From assembly GCF_006715165.1 (NCBI RefSeq), contig NZ_VFMS01000001.1, forward strand, positions 2,232,001 through 2,296,000: a stretch of DNA of 64,000 bases. The letters run 5' to 3'. Below the pieces are notes generated by a model. The model saw only the letters and a program-made list of their open reading frames with translations. It made no database searches and was not told where the DNA came from. Each line of letters starts with the position of its first letter. Within the stretch, counting starts at the first letter, position 1. This document shows positions 36,940 through 44,638 of the stretch, in pieces. Origin of the DNA: Arthrobacter sp. SLBN-122. Lineage in GTDB: Bacteria; Actinomycetota; Actinomycetes; Actinomycetales; Micrococcaceae. Made by a program: the position numbers and the translations under genes.

Positions 36940-37892
36940 GTACGACGGCGGGAGCGCCACCGGCGGCTTCACCGGATGTAAGGGGCCGTGCCCGCTTCGC
37001 GGTGCCCACCACGCCGCGGCCCCTTACATCCGGCTCCGCCGCCTCAGCGGGTACGTCACCTATGGGGCGGCTTGAGTTGGGGGTCAGTTTCCGGGGCGGG
37101 AAGTCGGTCGCGACGCATCAGTTTCATGAGGGGGCGCTTCGGGTTCTTCGGCCGCACTACCTCGATGACTCCGGGCAGGTTTGTTATGTCGTCGTGAATC
37201 CTGGCGGGGCTTATCTTGGGGCTGATCTTTTCCTCGTGGATGTGGAGGTGGTGGACGGAGCTGACCTGCTGCTGACTACCCAGTCAGCGACCAAGGTCTA
37301 TCGGACTCCTGGATCGTTTGCTGAGCAGCGGATGGCTGTCCGGCTGGGGGAGGGGGCGCGGCTGGAACTCATGCCGGACCAGCTCATCGCCTACCGGGAG
37401 GCCAGCTACCGGCAACGGACCTCCGTGACCCTGCGGCCGTCGTCGAGCCTTGTCATGGCGGAAGTGGTGACGCCCGGCTGGTCGCCGGACGGGGCCGCCT
37501 TCCGATATGAGGAGGTCCGGCTGCGGAACGAAATCCATGTCGAAGCCGATCAGGGCACCCAACTGCTGGCGCTGGACAACCTGCTGATCCGGCCGCCGCT
37601 CCACGACGTCACCGGGCTCGGTTTCATGGAAGGCTACAGCCACCTGGGGTCGCTGGTGGTGGTGGACGCGCGGGTGGACCAGGCGCTCGCTGACGAACTG
37701 CATGGGCTTACGTCTGGCTGCAACACGCTGACCGGCATTTCGCTGACCCGCACCGTCGCAGGCACCACGGGGCTGGTGCTGCGTAGCCTCTCCAACAGCA
37801 CGGACGAACTGAACCGCCTGCTCCGGTCCTGTACAAATTTCCTGCGTGAACGCTGGTACGGGCAGGCCCCGCTGGACCTGAGGAAACACTGA
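36936..37892 (+). CDS. ureD: Urease accessory protein UreD with palindromic element in its N-terminus
   Basis: A 318-residue UreD/UreH scaffold of the urease maturation complex. The UreD fold is recognisable from about residue 43 ([56 protein letters not shown]). The first ~42 residues include [18 protein letters not shown], encoded by palindromic element copy 2, read in frame. The start at 36936 overlaps ureG by ATGA and is favoured by coupling. A start at ATG 37062 would exclude the element but lacks a ribosome site. Third-position A/T use is high just after the element (21 of 60 codons). It adjoins the nickel permease gene. Confidence 0.88.
   Translation: MSTTAGAPPAASPDVRGRARFAVPTTPRPLTSGSAASAGTSPMGRLELGVSFRGGKSVATHQFHEGALRVLRPHYLDDSGQVCYVVVNPGGAYLGADLFLVDVEVVDGADLLLTTQSATKVYRTPGSFAEQRMAVRLGEGARLELMPDQLIAYREASYRQRTSVTLRPSSSLVMAEVVTPGWSPDGAAFRYEEVRLRNEIHVEADQGTQLLALDNLLIRPPLHDVTGLGFMEGYSHLGSLVVVDARVDQALADELHGLTSGCNTLTGISLTRTVAGTTGLVLRSLSNSTDELNRLLRSCTNFLRERWYGQAPLDLRKH
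36961..37041. repeat. Palindromic element, copy 2 (inside ureD)
   Basis: Core 36982-37023 matches copy 1 at 41 of 42 bases. Flanking arms CCGGATGTAAGGGGCCG (36972-36988) and its complement (37017-37033) are perfect over 17 bases. After small unequal bulges the pairing resumes as CGGCGG (36961-36966) with CCGCCG (37036-37041). The flank sequence is unrelated to that of copy 1. It lies in the UreD reading frame and keeps it open. Confidence 0.9.
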
Positions 37893-39295
37893 TGGCAAGT
37901 ATCGGTGCCCTCTACCGTGACCGGGGCACACTGCCGCTCCGGACTAGGGTGCTGTTCACTTTCGGTGCCGTGGCCGCGCTCCATGCCGCCGCCGTCGTAC
38001 TTCTGCTCGCCGGGACCCGGACCGGGGGCGGCGAGGCACTGTCCTGGGGGCTTGTCCTCACGGCCTACCTGGCCGGGGTGAAGCACAGCTACGATTGGGA
38101 CCACCTGGCCGCCATCGACAACTCCACGCGGAAGTTCGTGGCACAGCGGCAGCATCCGGTGAGCGTGGGCTTCGCGTTCAGCCTGGGGCACAGCTCGGTG
38201 GTGACCCTGGCCGGGGTGCTGGTGATCGCCGGTGCGTCCATGGTTGGCGGCCTGATGCAGGACGGCACTGCCGGGAACCTGGTGCTGGGGCTGATTGGGA
38301 GCGGTGTGTCCGGCTTGTTCCTGCTGGCCATGGGGCTGTTCAACGGCTCAGCCTTCACCCGCTCGGCGGCTGCCTTCCGGCGCTCCCAGGGCGGCGCCGC
38401 CGTCGATCTCCGGGACCTGGAGCCGCAGGGCCTGGTGGCCCGGCTCCTCGCCGGGCCCCTCTCCAGGGTGCGCCGGCCGCGGAACATCTACGTCATCGGT
38501 TTCCTGTTCGGCCTGGGCTTCGATACCGCCACCACCATTGGGCTGCTGATGATGGCGACGGCGGCCTCGCTGGGCGGAGTGCCGCCCTTCGCCCTGCTCG
38601 CGCTGCCGCTTGCCTTCGCTGCCGCGATGACGCTGTGTGATTCGGTGAACGGCATGGCGATGATGCGGATGTACCGCTCCGCGTTGGCTGACCCTCGGCG
38701 GAAGCTTGGATTCAACGCTGTGGTTACGGGCATTTCCGCGGTCTCGGCGCTGTTCATCGCAGTGATCACTTTGGGCGGGTTCTTCCATGCCGCTTTTGCC
38801 CTCGAAGACCCGCTGACTGCGTGGCTCGGATCCATCGACCTGGGCGACGCCGGCCTGCTGCTGGTGGCGCTGCTCCTGGCCGTCTGGGGCGCGGCGGCGC
38901 TGCGGCAGCGGAAGGCAGGGCGGCTCAGGCCGCGATCCCGCCCCTCGTCTTCCGGTGCTGCCGGTGCCTTGCGGGCGACAGGCGTGAGTGCGCCCCGGCG
39001 AGGACCTCGCTGCCGTCCGGAACCGTACTGTCGGTATCCAGATGGACGCCGTGCTCGATCAGGACACTGGAGCCGATTCTCGAGTGGCTGCCGATGTGCA
39101 CCCGGTTGCCGATCACCGTGCCCCGGCCGATGCGCACGCCGTCCCCGATCACCGTCCGGTCACCGATGGTCGCGTCCCGGTCGATCCAGCTGCCATGGCC
39201 AATCCGGCAGCCTGAACCTACCTTGGCGCCGTTTTCCACGTAGGTCAGGGCCCCGATCCTGGCGCTGTCCGCCACCGTGGCTCCGGGCGCAATGA
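37892..39295 (+). CDS. Nickel/cobalt permease (NiCoT) with run-on C-terminus
   Basis: A NiCoT-family transporter expected to import Ni2+ for urease. The signature helix is LAGVKHSYDWDHLAAIDNST (the HX4DH-type motif with Trp at one position), and further motifs are FSLGHSSVVTLAGVLVIAG and GLGFDTATTIGLLMMATAAS. About eight hydrophobic helices end near residue 345 (LLLVALLLAVWGAAALRQ). The frame has no stop there and continues ~120 more residues, all Arg/Pro/Ser-rich and entirely antisense to the convergent hexapeptide-repeat gene. The natural stop was probably lost, or a frameshift occurred. It overlaps the last base of the ureD stop. Confidence 0.82.
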   Translation: MASIGALYRDRGTLPLRTRVLFTFGAVAALHAAAVVLLLAGTRTGGGEALSWGLVLTAYLAGVKHSYDWDHLAAIDNSTRKFVAQRQHPVSVGFAFSLGHSSVVTLAGVLVIAGASMVGGLMQDGTAGNLVLGLIGSGVSGLFLLAMGLFNGSAFTRSAAAFRRSQGGAAVDLRDLEPQGLVARLLAGPLSRVRRPRNIYVIGFLFGLGFDTATTIGLLMMATAASLGGVPPFALLALPLAFAAAMTLCDSVNGMAMMRMYRSALADPRRKLGFNAVVTGISAVSALFIAVITLGGFFHAAFALEDPLTAWLGSIDLGDAGLLLVALLLAVWGAAALRQRKAGRLRPRSRPSSSGAAGALRATGVSAPRRGPRCRPEPYCRYPDGRRARSGHWSRFSSGCRCAPGCRSPCPGRCARRPRSPSGHRWSRPGRSSCHGQSGSLNLPWRRFPRRSGPRSWRCPPPWLRAQ

Positions 39296-39374
39296 GCCCG
39301 CCGCCGTTGTCGTGGCGGGCATACCGGGTGACCTTCCCGGCGTCGTCCTCGAATGACACAAACTTTGCGGTCAT
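38925..39374 (-). CDS. Hexapeptide-repeat (left-handed beta-helix) protein
   Basis: A 149-residue protein made of imperfect hexapeptide repeats ([LIV]GxxxxI type): IAPGATVADSARIGALTYVE, GSGCRIGHGSWIDRDATIGD and TVIGDGVRIGRGTVIGNRVH. This is the trimeric left-handed beta-helix fold seen in acyltransferases and gamma-carbonic-anhydrase-like proteins. No catalytic residues can be assigned. The N-terminal segment MTAKFVSFEDDAGKVTRYAR precedes the helix. It is convergent with the nickel permease and is overlapped by that gene's run-on frame. The repeat pattern shows that this strand is the genuinely coding one. Confidence 0.75.
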   Translation of the reverse strand: MTAKFVSFEDDAGKVTRYARHDNGGGLIAPGATVADSARIGALTYVENGAKVGSGCRIGHGSWIDRDATIGDRTVIGDGVRIGRGTVIGNRVHIGSHSRIGSSVLIEHGVHLDTDSTVPDGSEVLAGAHSRLSPARHRQHRKTRGGIAA

Positions 39375-39396
39375 ACCATCCCTCGTTAACGCCGCG

Positions 39397-39421
39397 GTTA
39401 TTTACCGTGCAGTAAGTTAAC
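39397..39421. promoter_or_regulatory. Operator-like repeat before the hexapeptide gene
   Basis: GTTATTTACCGTGCAGTAAGTTAAC has TTAC...GTAA arms with outer GTTA/TTAAC echoes, 23 bases before the ATG at 39374 (minus strand). The minus-strand TTACTGCACGGTAAA resembles TetR-type operators. No TetR gene is in the window; support is weak. Confidence 0.3.
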
Positions 39422-39470
39422 GGGCGGGAACGCGTTGAGATTCCCGGACGGGCACGTGGAAGGGCGGAAG

Positions 39471-40151
39471 CTACGCCACCAGGTTGGCGGCGGCGGTGTC
39501 CATGTGCTCCAGGATGGTCTTGCGTGCCAAGGTGGCATCGCCGGTGTCGATCGCTGCCACGATGTCCTTGTGGCGGTCCACGCTCATGTTGCTGACACCC
39601 TTCTCCAGGCCCGCGAACATGATGGACATCCGGATGGAGCCCTCCAGGGACTCCCAGGAGTGGAGCAGCGTTTCGTTTCCGGTGAGCCGGCAGAGGGTGC
39701 GGTGGAACTCGAGGTCGGATTCGATCCGTTCCTCGAGGCTCCCATTGACTGCGGCGTCCATGGCGTCGATGGCCTTGTGCAGGGATTCGGTGACCTGCTG
39801 CCGGTCCGGCAATTCGCACAGGGTCCGGGCGGCGAGGGATTCCAGGGCGGCGCGGACGGCGTAAATGTCCCGGATTTCCTTCTCATCCAGGTGCCGGACC
39901 GAGAGCCGGCCGCGGGGCCCTGCGGAGAGCAGCCCCTCCTGCTCCAGCTGGCGGAGCGCCTCCCGAAGCGTGCCTCGGCTGATCTGCAGCATCTCGGAGA
40001 GCTCGGTCTCCACCAGGTGCCGGCCGGGCTCCAGTTCACCGCTCGTGATGGCGGTCCTCAGCGCCGAGAGCGCCTGCTCGCGCAGGTTTTGCTTCTGCAG
40101 CCCCAGCAGCGGGGCGGTCAGTCCGGCCATGGCTTCTGTCCTCAATGTCAT
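39471..40151 (-). CDS. GntR/FadR-family regulator of the adjoining sugar cluster
   Basis: A 226-residue regulator. The N-terminal winged helix (REQALSALRTAITSGELEPG; LSEMLQISRGTLREALRQLE) is followed by an all-helical FCD effector domain (DIYAVRAALESLAARTLCEL; SDLEFHRTLCRLTGNETLLH). The ATG at 40151 is chosen; the ATG at 40202 would put the palindromic operator ACTGTTTACAGT inside the coding region. The same palindrome type occurs twice before the divergent transporter/isomerase promoters at 43.6 kb, so it very likely controls itself and both arms of the cluster. Confidence 0.9.
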   Translation of the reverse strand: MTLRTEAMAGLTAPLLGLQKQNLREQALSALRTAITSGELEPGRHLVETELSEMLQISRGTLREALRQLEQEGLLSAGPRGRLSVRHLDEKEIRDIYAVRAALESLAARTLCELPDRQQVTESLHKAIDAMDAAVNGSLEERIESDLEFHRTLCRLTGNETLLHSWESLEGSIRMSIMFAGLEKGVSNMSVDRHKDIVAAIDTGDATLARKTILEHMDTAAANLVA

Positions 40152-40156
40152 AGGTC

Positions 40157-40170
40157 GACTGTTTACAGTC
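40157..40170. promoter_or_regulatory. GntR operator candidate at the gntR promoter
   Basis: GACTGTTTACAGTC is a palindrome of the form ACTGTNNACAGT, six bases upstream of the chosen gntR start on the minus strand. The same pattern appears at 43642-43653 and 43669-43680. It suggests negative autoregulation. Confidence 0.7.
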
Positions 40171-40191
40171 GGAAGTAATTTCGATAGTACG

Positions 40192-40235
40192 GCAGAAAGC
40201 ACGGCACCGGCCTGGGCCAGTGCCGTGCTTTCTGC
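40192..40235 (-). terminator. Terminator of the transketolase operon
   Basis: GCAGAAAGCACGGCAC (40192-40207) and its exact complement (40220-40235) form a 16-base stem with a 12-base loop. It begins 14 bases after the leftward transketolase gene. The arm itself supplies the A- and T-rich segments (GAAA/TTTC). It insulates gntR from the upstream genes. Confidence 0.75.
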
Positions 40236-40248
40236 ATTTCTGGTCCCC

Positions 40249-41268
40249 CTAGCCCAGTTCGGCGAGGACCTTGGCCACGATGCGGTCCACAGCCAGGCCG
40301 TAGCGGTCGTGCAGGGTGGGCAGCGCGCCGGCGTCCAGGAACTGGTCCGGCAGCGCCACGGGAACCACGCGCTTGCCCAGGCCGGCAGTCACGACGGCGG
40401 ACGCAACGGTTTCGAACAGCCCGCCCACCACGGAATGGTTTTCCAGGGTGACGGCCAGACGGTCGGTGTTGATCTCCGCGAGGACCGTCTCGGCGTCGAA
40501 CGGCTTGATGGTGGGGGTGTGCAGGACGGCGACGTCCACGTTGTGTGCCGCCAGCGCCTTGGCTGCCTGGAGGGCACGCATGGTCATCAGCCCGGAGGAG
40601 ATGAACACGACGTCGTTGCCGCCACGCAGGACCTTGGCTTTGCCGAGCTCAAACGTGTAGCCGTACTCGTCCAGGACCGTGGGAACGTTGCCGCGCAGCA
40701 GGCGCAGGTAGGTGGGTCCTTCGGAGGCTGCGAGCTGCGGGACGGCCTGTTCGATGTCCACCGAGTCGCAGGGGTCCACGATGGTCAGGTTGGGCATGCC
40801 GCGGAAGATTGCCATGTCCTCGGTGGCCTGGTGGCTGGGGCCGTACCCGGTGGTCAGGCCGGGCAGGCCGCCCACGATGTTCACGTTCAGGTTCGGCTCT
40901 GCAGCGTCCAGGCAGAGGAAGTCGTAGGCGCGGCGGGCGGCGAACACCGAGTAGGTGGAGGCGAACGGCACCAGTCCGGTTTCGGCCAGGCCGGCGGCGG
41001 CACCGAACAGCAGTTGCTCGGCCATGCCCATCTGGAAGAACCGCTCCGGGAAGGCCTTGGCGAAGATGTGCATGTCCGTGTACTTGCCCAGGTCCGCGGT
41101 GAGGCCAACGATCCTGTCGTTCTCCTGCGCGGCCTTGACCAGGGCGTGCCCGAACGGTGCGGAGGCCGTCTTCTGCCCCGGGTCCGCGAAGGATGCGATC
41201 ATGGCCGACGTCTTCAGCTTCGGCTTGGCCGCTGTTGTGGTGTCCGGAGCCTCGGTGGTGGTGCTCAT
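40249..41268 (-). CDS. Transketolase, C-terminal subunit (pyrimidine-binding half)
   Basis: A 339-residue protein with the Transket_pyr domain (FGHALVKAAQENDRIVGLTA; FFQMGMAEQLLFGAAAGLAE, with the catalytic Glu in the MAEQ motif) and the Transketolase_C domain (VVFISSGLMTMRALQAAKAL). It forms a heteromeric thiamine-diphosphate enzyme with the upstream subunit. The ATG at 41268 overlaps the end of the N-subunit gene by four bases. Split transketolases in sugar clusters handle unusual ketose phosphates. Here the likely role is to link erythrose 4-phosphate, or a branched tetrulose phosphate, to the pentose phosphate pool; this is inference. Confidence 0.9.
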   Translation of the reverse strand: MSTTTEAPDTTTAAKPKLKTSAMIASFADPGQKTASAPFGHALVKAAQENDRIVGLTADLGKYTDMHIFAKAFPERFFQMGMAEQLLFGAAAGLAETGLVPFASTYSVFAARRAYDFLCLDAAEPNLNVNIVGGLPGLTTGYGPSHQATEDMAIFRGMPNLTIVDPCDSVDIEQAVPQLAASEGPTYLRLLRGNVPTVLDEYGYTFELGKAKVLRGGNDVVFISSGLMTMRALQAAKALAAHNVDVAVLHTPTIKPFDAETVLAEINTDRLAVTLENHSVVGGLFETVASAVVTAGLGKRVVPVALPDQFLDAGALPTLHDRYGLAVDRIVAKVLAELG

Positions 41269-42176
41269 GCTGAAGCCTTTCCTTCATAGCCGGCGGTGAG
41301 CTGCTCGCGGCAGATCTGCCATTCGTGTTCTTCGATGCGCATGAAGTGCGCCTTTTCGCGGTTTTCCAGCAGCGGAACGCCGCGGCCCACCTTGGTGTCA
41401 CACAGGATCACGGAGGGACGGCCGACGGCGGCGGCCTGGGCAGCTGCGTTGTCGAACGCTGCCAGCAGCGCGCCGACGTCGTTCCCATCCACCCGCTGGG
41501 TGTACCAGCCGAACGATTCCCACTTCTCCGTGACCGGCTCGGTGCGCAGCACGGTGTCGGTTTTACCGTCCGCCTGCAGGGCGTTGATGTCCACCATGGC
41601 GGTCAGGTTTCCCAGTTGGTGGTGGTGCGCACCCATGGCGGCTTCCCAGGTGGAGCCCTCGTCCAGCTCGCCATCGGAGAGGAAGTTGAATACCCGGGCG
41701 CTGGAGCCCTGGTAGCGCAGCCCCAGGGCCATGCCGACGGCGATGGTCAAGCCGTGCCCCAGCGAACCGCCGGAGATTTCCATGCCGGGTGTGTAGGTGG
41801 ACATCCCGGACATCGGCAGCCGGGAGTCATCGGAGCCGTAGGTCTCCAGCTCCTCGACGGGGACGATGCCGGCCTCTGCCAGGGCTGCGTAGTGGCCGAT
41901 GGCGTAGTGGCCGGTGGAGAGGAGGAACCGGTCGCGGCCCTCCCAGTGCGGGTCCTCTGCGCGGAAATTCAGCTGGTCCCCGTAGACGGTTGCGAGCATG
42001 TCCGCGGCGCCCAGGGCCTGGCCCACGTATCCCTGGCCCTGGACCTCGCCCATGTTCAGGGCGTGGTGCCGGATCCGGTAGGCGGCGGCGCTGATCTTGT
42101 CCACACGTTCGGGCGTCACTGCGGTCTGCAGTATTCCTCCCTGCGGGGCGGCGTCCTGGACGGTTTCTGTAGGCAT
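41265..42176 (-). CDS. Transketolase, N-terminal subunit (ThDP-binding half)
   Basis: A 303-residue subunit carrying the thiamine-diphosphate/Mg domain: RFLLSTGHYAIGHYAALAEA, SGGSLGHGLTIAVGMALGLR and the metal-binding motif in FLSDGELDEGSTWEAAMGAH ending near MVDINALQADG. The ATG at 42176 is preceded by GGAGCCAGTA. It is transcribed leftwards after the transporter gene and overlaps the C-subunit by four bases. Both subunits are needed for activity. Confidence 0.9.
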   Translation of the reverse strand: MPTETVQDAAPQGGILQTAVTPERVDKISAAAYRIRHHALNMGEVQGQGYVGQALGAADMLATVYGDQLNFRAEDPHWEGRDRFLLSTGHYAIGHYAALAEAGIVPVEELETYGSDDSRLPMSGMSTYTPGMEISGGSLGHGLTIAVGMALGLRYQGSSARVFNFLSDGELDEGSTWEAAMGAHHHQLGNLTAMVDINALQADGKTDTVLRTEPVTEKWESFGWYTQRVDGNDVGALLAAFDNAAAQAAAVGRPSVILCDTKVGRGVPLLENREKAHFMRIEEHEWQICREQLTAGYEGKASA

Positions 42177-42211
42177 TACTGGCTCCGTGATTGTTTGGTG
42201 CGTGAGGTTAT

Positions 42212-43549
42212 TCAGGCGTTGACGGTGTTGGGGGTGCTTTTGGTGGCTTCATCTGCCAGCTCGCGCTCACGCTTGCCCCAGGTTTCCCGGGTGGCGAAGG
42301 CGGCCCAGAGCCCGATCAGGGCGTAAGTGCCGAAGAGCAGCGCCGGGCCCATCCAGCCGAAGCTGACGAACAGGAGGGTGGTGATGAACGGGGTGAAGCC
42401 GGAAACCATGGCGGAGATCTGGTAGGCCAGGCTGGCACCGGAGGCGCGGGTCTTGGCTTGGAAGAGCTCGGGGAACCAGGCACCTTGGGCGCCGGCCAGG
42501 GAGTTCTGGCAGACCGCGTACGAGATCACGATGGTGAGGATGATGGCTATGAACAGGCCGGTGTTGACCAGCAGGAACATCGGAATTGCGAACAGGGCGG
42601 CAAAGGCTGTTGACCAGATGTACAGGGGGCGGCGGCCAATGCGGTCCGTGAGTGCTGCCCAGGCCTGGGTGGCGAAGATGCCGATGGCCGAGGCGATGCA
42701 GAGGGCGATCAGGGTCTGGCTCTTGTCCGCCAGGTGCTGGCTGTTGATGTAGGAAATCATGTAGGTGATGGACACTGCATAGCCGGCAGTTTCAGCGATG
42801 CGCAGGCCGATGCCCTTGACGATGTTGCGCCAGTCGGTCTTGATGACCTCCACGATGGGGGCCTTGACGATGGCGCCACTGTCCTTGACCTCGTCAAAGA
42901 CGGGGGACTCCGGGACCTTGGAGCGGATGATGAGGCCCACGATCACCAGCAGGATGCTGGCGAGGAACGGTATGCGCCAGGCAAGTTCGTTGCCGAGCTG
43001 GACGCTGAACAGGAAGGTCAGGTTGGCCAGCAGCAGGCCCACGGGGAAGCCGGCCTGGACAATGCCGGTGTACTTGCCTTTGGACTTCCAGGGCGCGTGC
43101 TCGTAGCTCATCAGGATGGCACCGCCCCATTCCGCGCCGAAGGCCAGGCCCTGGACGATGCGGACGAAGACGAGCAGTGCGGGGGCAAGCAGCCCGACCG
43201 CCGCGTAGGTGGGGAGCAGGCCGATGGCGAACGTGGCCAGGCCCATCAGGATCAACGAGGCCACCAGGACGGGCTTGCGGCCCACCTTGTCACCGAGGTG
43301 GCCACCGATGATGCCGCCCAGGGGACGGGCTGCGAAGCCGACGCCCAAGGTGGCGAAGGAGGCCAAGGTGCCGGTGACGGGATCGCTCCCGGGGAAGAAT
43401 GCGGTGCCGAAGTACAGTGCGGCAGCGGTGCCGAAGCCGATGAAGTCATAGGTCTCGATGACGGCCCCCACGCCGGATCCGATGGCAACTCGCCTGGCGT
43501 CCTTGGTGCCGTGGACCGGACCGCGCATGGTCAGAGCATCTTTGCTCAT
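42212..43549 (-). CDS. MFS transporter of the metabolite:H+ symporter (MHS) type
   Basis: A 445-residue, 12-helix major facilitator. The N-terminus VAIGSGVGAVIETYDFIGFG and the loop GGIIGGHLGDKVGRKPVLVA are characteristic of the MHS/ShiA-like group. The longer frame to 43618 is rejected because the ATG at 43549 starts at the family boundary and the extension would cover the operator region. It is co-oriented with the transketolase genes. MHS members usually carry carboxylates or polar metabolites. By context it should import the sugar, polyol or sugar acid degraded by the cluster. Confidence 0.88.
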   Translation of the reverse strand: MSKDALTMRGPVHGTKDARRVAIGSGVGAVIETYDFIGFGTAAALYFGTAFFPGSDPVTGTLASFATLGVGFAARPLGGIIGGHLGDKVGRKPVLVASLILMGLATFAIGLLPTYAAVGLLAPALLVFVRIVQGLAFGAEWGGAILMSYEHAPWKSKGKYTGIVQAGFPVGLLLANLTFLFSVQLGNELAWRIPFLASILLVIVGLIIRSKVPESPVFDEVKDSGAIVKAPIVEVIKTDWRNIVKGIGLRIAETAGYAVSITYMISYINSQHLADKSQTLIALCIASAIGIFATQAWAALTDRIGRRPLYIWSTAFAALFAIPMFLLVNTGLFIAIILTIVISYAVCQNSLAGAQGAWFPELFQAKTRASGASLAYQISAMVSGFTPFITTLLFVSFGWMGPALLFGTYALIGLWAAFATRETWGKRERELADEATKSTPNTVNA

Positions 43550-43594
43550 GGTGGTTCCCTTTCGAAGAGCGGCTGGAGGAAGTCCGCCGCTGTC

Positions 43595-43605
43595 GACTGT
43601 TAACA
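43595..43605. promoter_or_regulatory. Partial GntR operator in front of the MFS gene
   Basis: GACTGTTAACA contains the palindrome TGTTAACA (43598-43605) and the GACTGT half-site shared with the three full operators. It lies about 45 bases before the MFS start on the minus strand. Confidence 0.5.
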
Positions 43606-43641
43606 AACTGGATAGCAACCAGTGTGACCCACATCATCTTC

Positions 43642-43680
43642 ACTGTCAACAGTCGACTTTGAGGGTTGACTGTTGACAGT
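43642..43680. promoter_or_regulatory. Paired GntR operators between the divergent MFS and isomerase genes
   Basis: ACTGTCAACAGT (43642-43653) and ACTGTTGACAGT (43669-43680) are exact reverse complements of each other, 15 bases apart. Both match ACTGTNNACAGT, as does the site at gntR. They sit between the leftward transporter/transketolase genes and the rightward catabolic genes. The second is 54 bases before the isomerase ATG. Strong candidate for coordinate repression with induction by the substrate. Confidence 0.75.
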
Positions 43681-43734
43681 TAACGAGACTACTGTGGTGC
43701 CCATCACTACTGCTCGGCACGAACCAGAGGATCA

Positions 43735-44562
43735 ATGATGTTCCATTCCAGACTCGGGTGCTCATCCATCAGCTTCCGGCGCCAGGACCTGGGCGCCGCC
43801 CTGCGCAGCATGAAGGGGCTGGGCTTCGAGGAGATCGACCTCGGTGCGCTGCCCGGAGTGTGCGACCACGTTCCCTATGAACTGACAGAAGCAGCCGTCA
43901 ACGCTGTGTCCGCTGAGGTTCTGGCCTCGGGCCTGCGGGTCCGGTCCGTAAACGGCGACATCGGGGACCTGAACGCGGTGCTGGATGCCGAGGGCGAGGC
44001 CGTCAGGCAGCGCCATCTCGACGCCCTGCTCACCCTCACCGCCAATATCGGAGCCGAGGCCCTGGTGCTGCCCTGCGGTGCCCTGGACCACACCCCGGTG
44101 CGCAGCGTCGGGGAGGACCTGGACCTCATCGCCGCCCAGCTGACAGGTGCCGGCCGGCGCGCCGCCGAATTCGGCGTCGAACTTTGGACCGAATCCCTGC
44201 ACTTCCTGCGGTTCTGCTGGAACCTGGAGCGGGCGGGGATGCTTGCCGACCGGCTGGCGGGGACCGGCGTGGGAATCGTCATGGACTTCAGCCACATTGT
44301 GGCATCCGGCGAGGACGTGGGGGCCTACCTGGACCGGCACCGGGGCCTCATCAGCCACGTCCACCTGCGCGACGCCGTCCCGGGGAACATCAACCTCAGC
44401 ATCGGCAACGGCGATGTCGACTTCGCCGGTGGCCTGAAGCGGCTCGCGGCCGACGGCTACACGGGCCACTTTTCCCTGGAACTGGAAACCCGGGACGTCA
44501 GCAATGACGAACGCCCGGCCGCCGCCGCAAAGGCGGCAAGCTTCATCACCGACCTCATCTGA
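43735..44562 (+). CDS. Sugar-phosphate isomerase/epimerase-like TIM-barrel protein
   Basis: A 275-residue AP-endonuclease-2 / xylose-isomerase-like TIM barrel (COG1082 type). Metal-site landmarks are visible: a Glu in VELWTESLHFLRFC, Asp/His in IVMDFSHIVASG, His in ISHVHLRDAVPG, and the final Glu in FSLELETRD. In the neighbourhood of DhaKL and RpiB it could isomerise or racemise a tetrulose phosphate, as EryC-type enzymes do, or act on apiose. It begins with adjacent ATGs at 43735 and 43738 after AGAGGATC; either could be used. It is the first gene of the rightward arm. Confidence 0.82.
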   Translation: MMFHSRLGCSSISFRRQDLGAALRSMKGLGFEEIDLGALPGVCDHVPYELTEAAVNAVSAEVLASGLRVRSVNGDIGDLNAVLDAEGEAVRQRHLDALLTLTANIGAEALVLPCGALDHTPVRSVGEDLDLIAAQLTGAGRRAAEFGVELWTESLHFLRFCWNLERAGMLADRLAGTGVGIVMDFSHIVASGEDVGAYLDRHRGLISHVHLRDAVPGNINLSIGNGDVDFAGGLKRLAADGYTGHFSLELETRDVSNDERPAAAAKAASFITDLI

Positions 44563-44578
44563 ACAGACACAAACCACC

Positions 44579-44638
44579 ATCGATTGCTCCGTATCTGCCG
44601 TTTTGAACGTCCAGAACGACAGATACGGAGCAATCGAT
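44579..44638. repeat. Long perfect inverted repeat between isomerase and SDR genes
   Basis: ATCGATTGCTCCGTATCTG (44579-44597) and its exact complement (44620-44638) bracket a centre that keeps pairing (CGTTTTG with CAGAACG) after one mismatch, giving a hairpin of about 27 pairs. CCACCA flanks it on both sides (44574-44579 and 44639-44644). There is no U-tract. It may be a terminator/attenuator, RNA processing site or a small mobile remnant. Confidence 0.85.

Noticed and set aside
39865..41289. 474-codon frame opposite the gntR and transketolase genes
   Set aside because: It crosses a terminator and operator and is antisense to conserved domains.
44579..44638. Insertion sequence at the long inverted repeat
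   Set aside because: There is no transposase gene nearby and the unit is only 60 bases; at most a miniature remnant.
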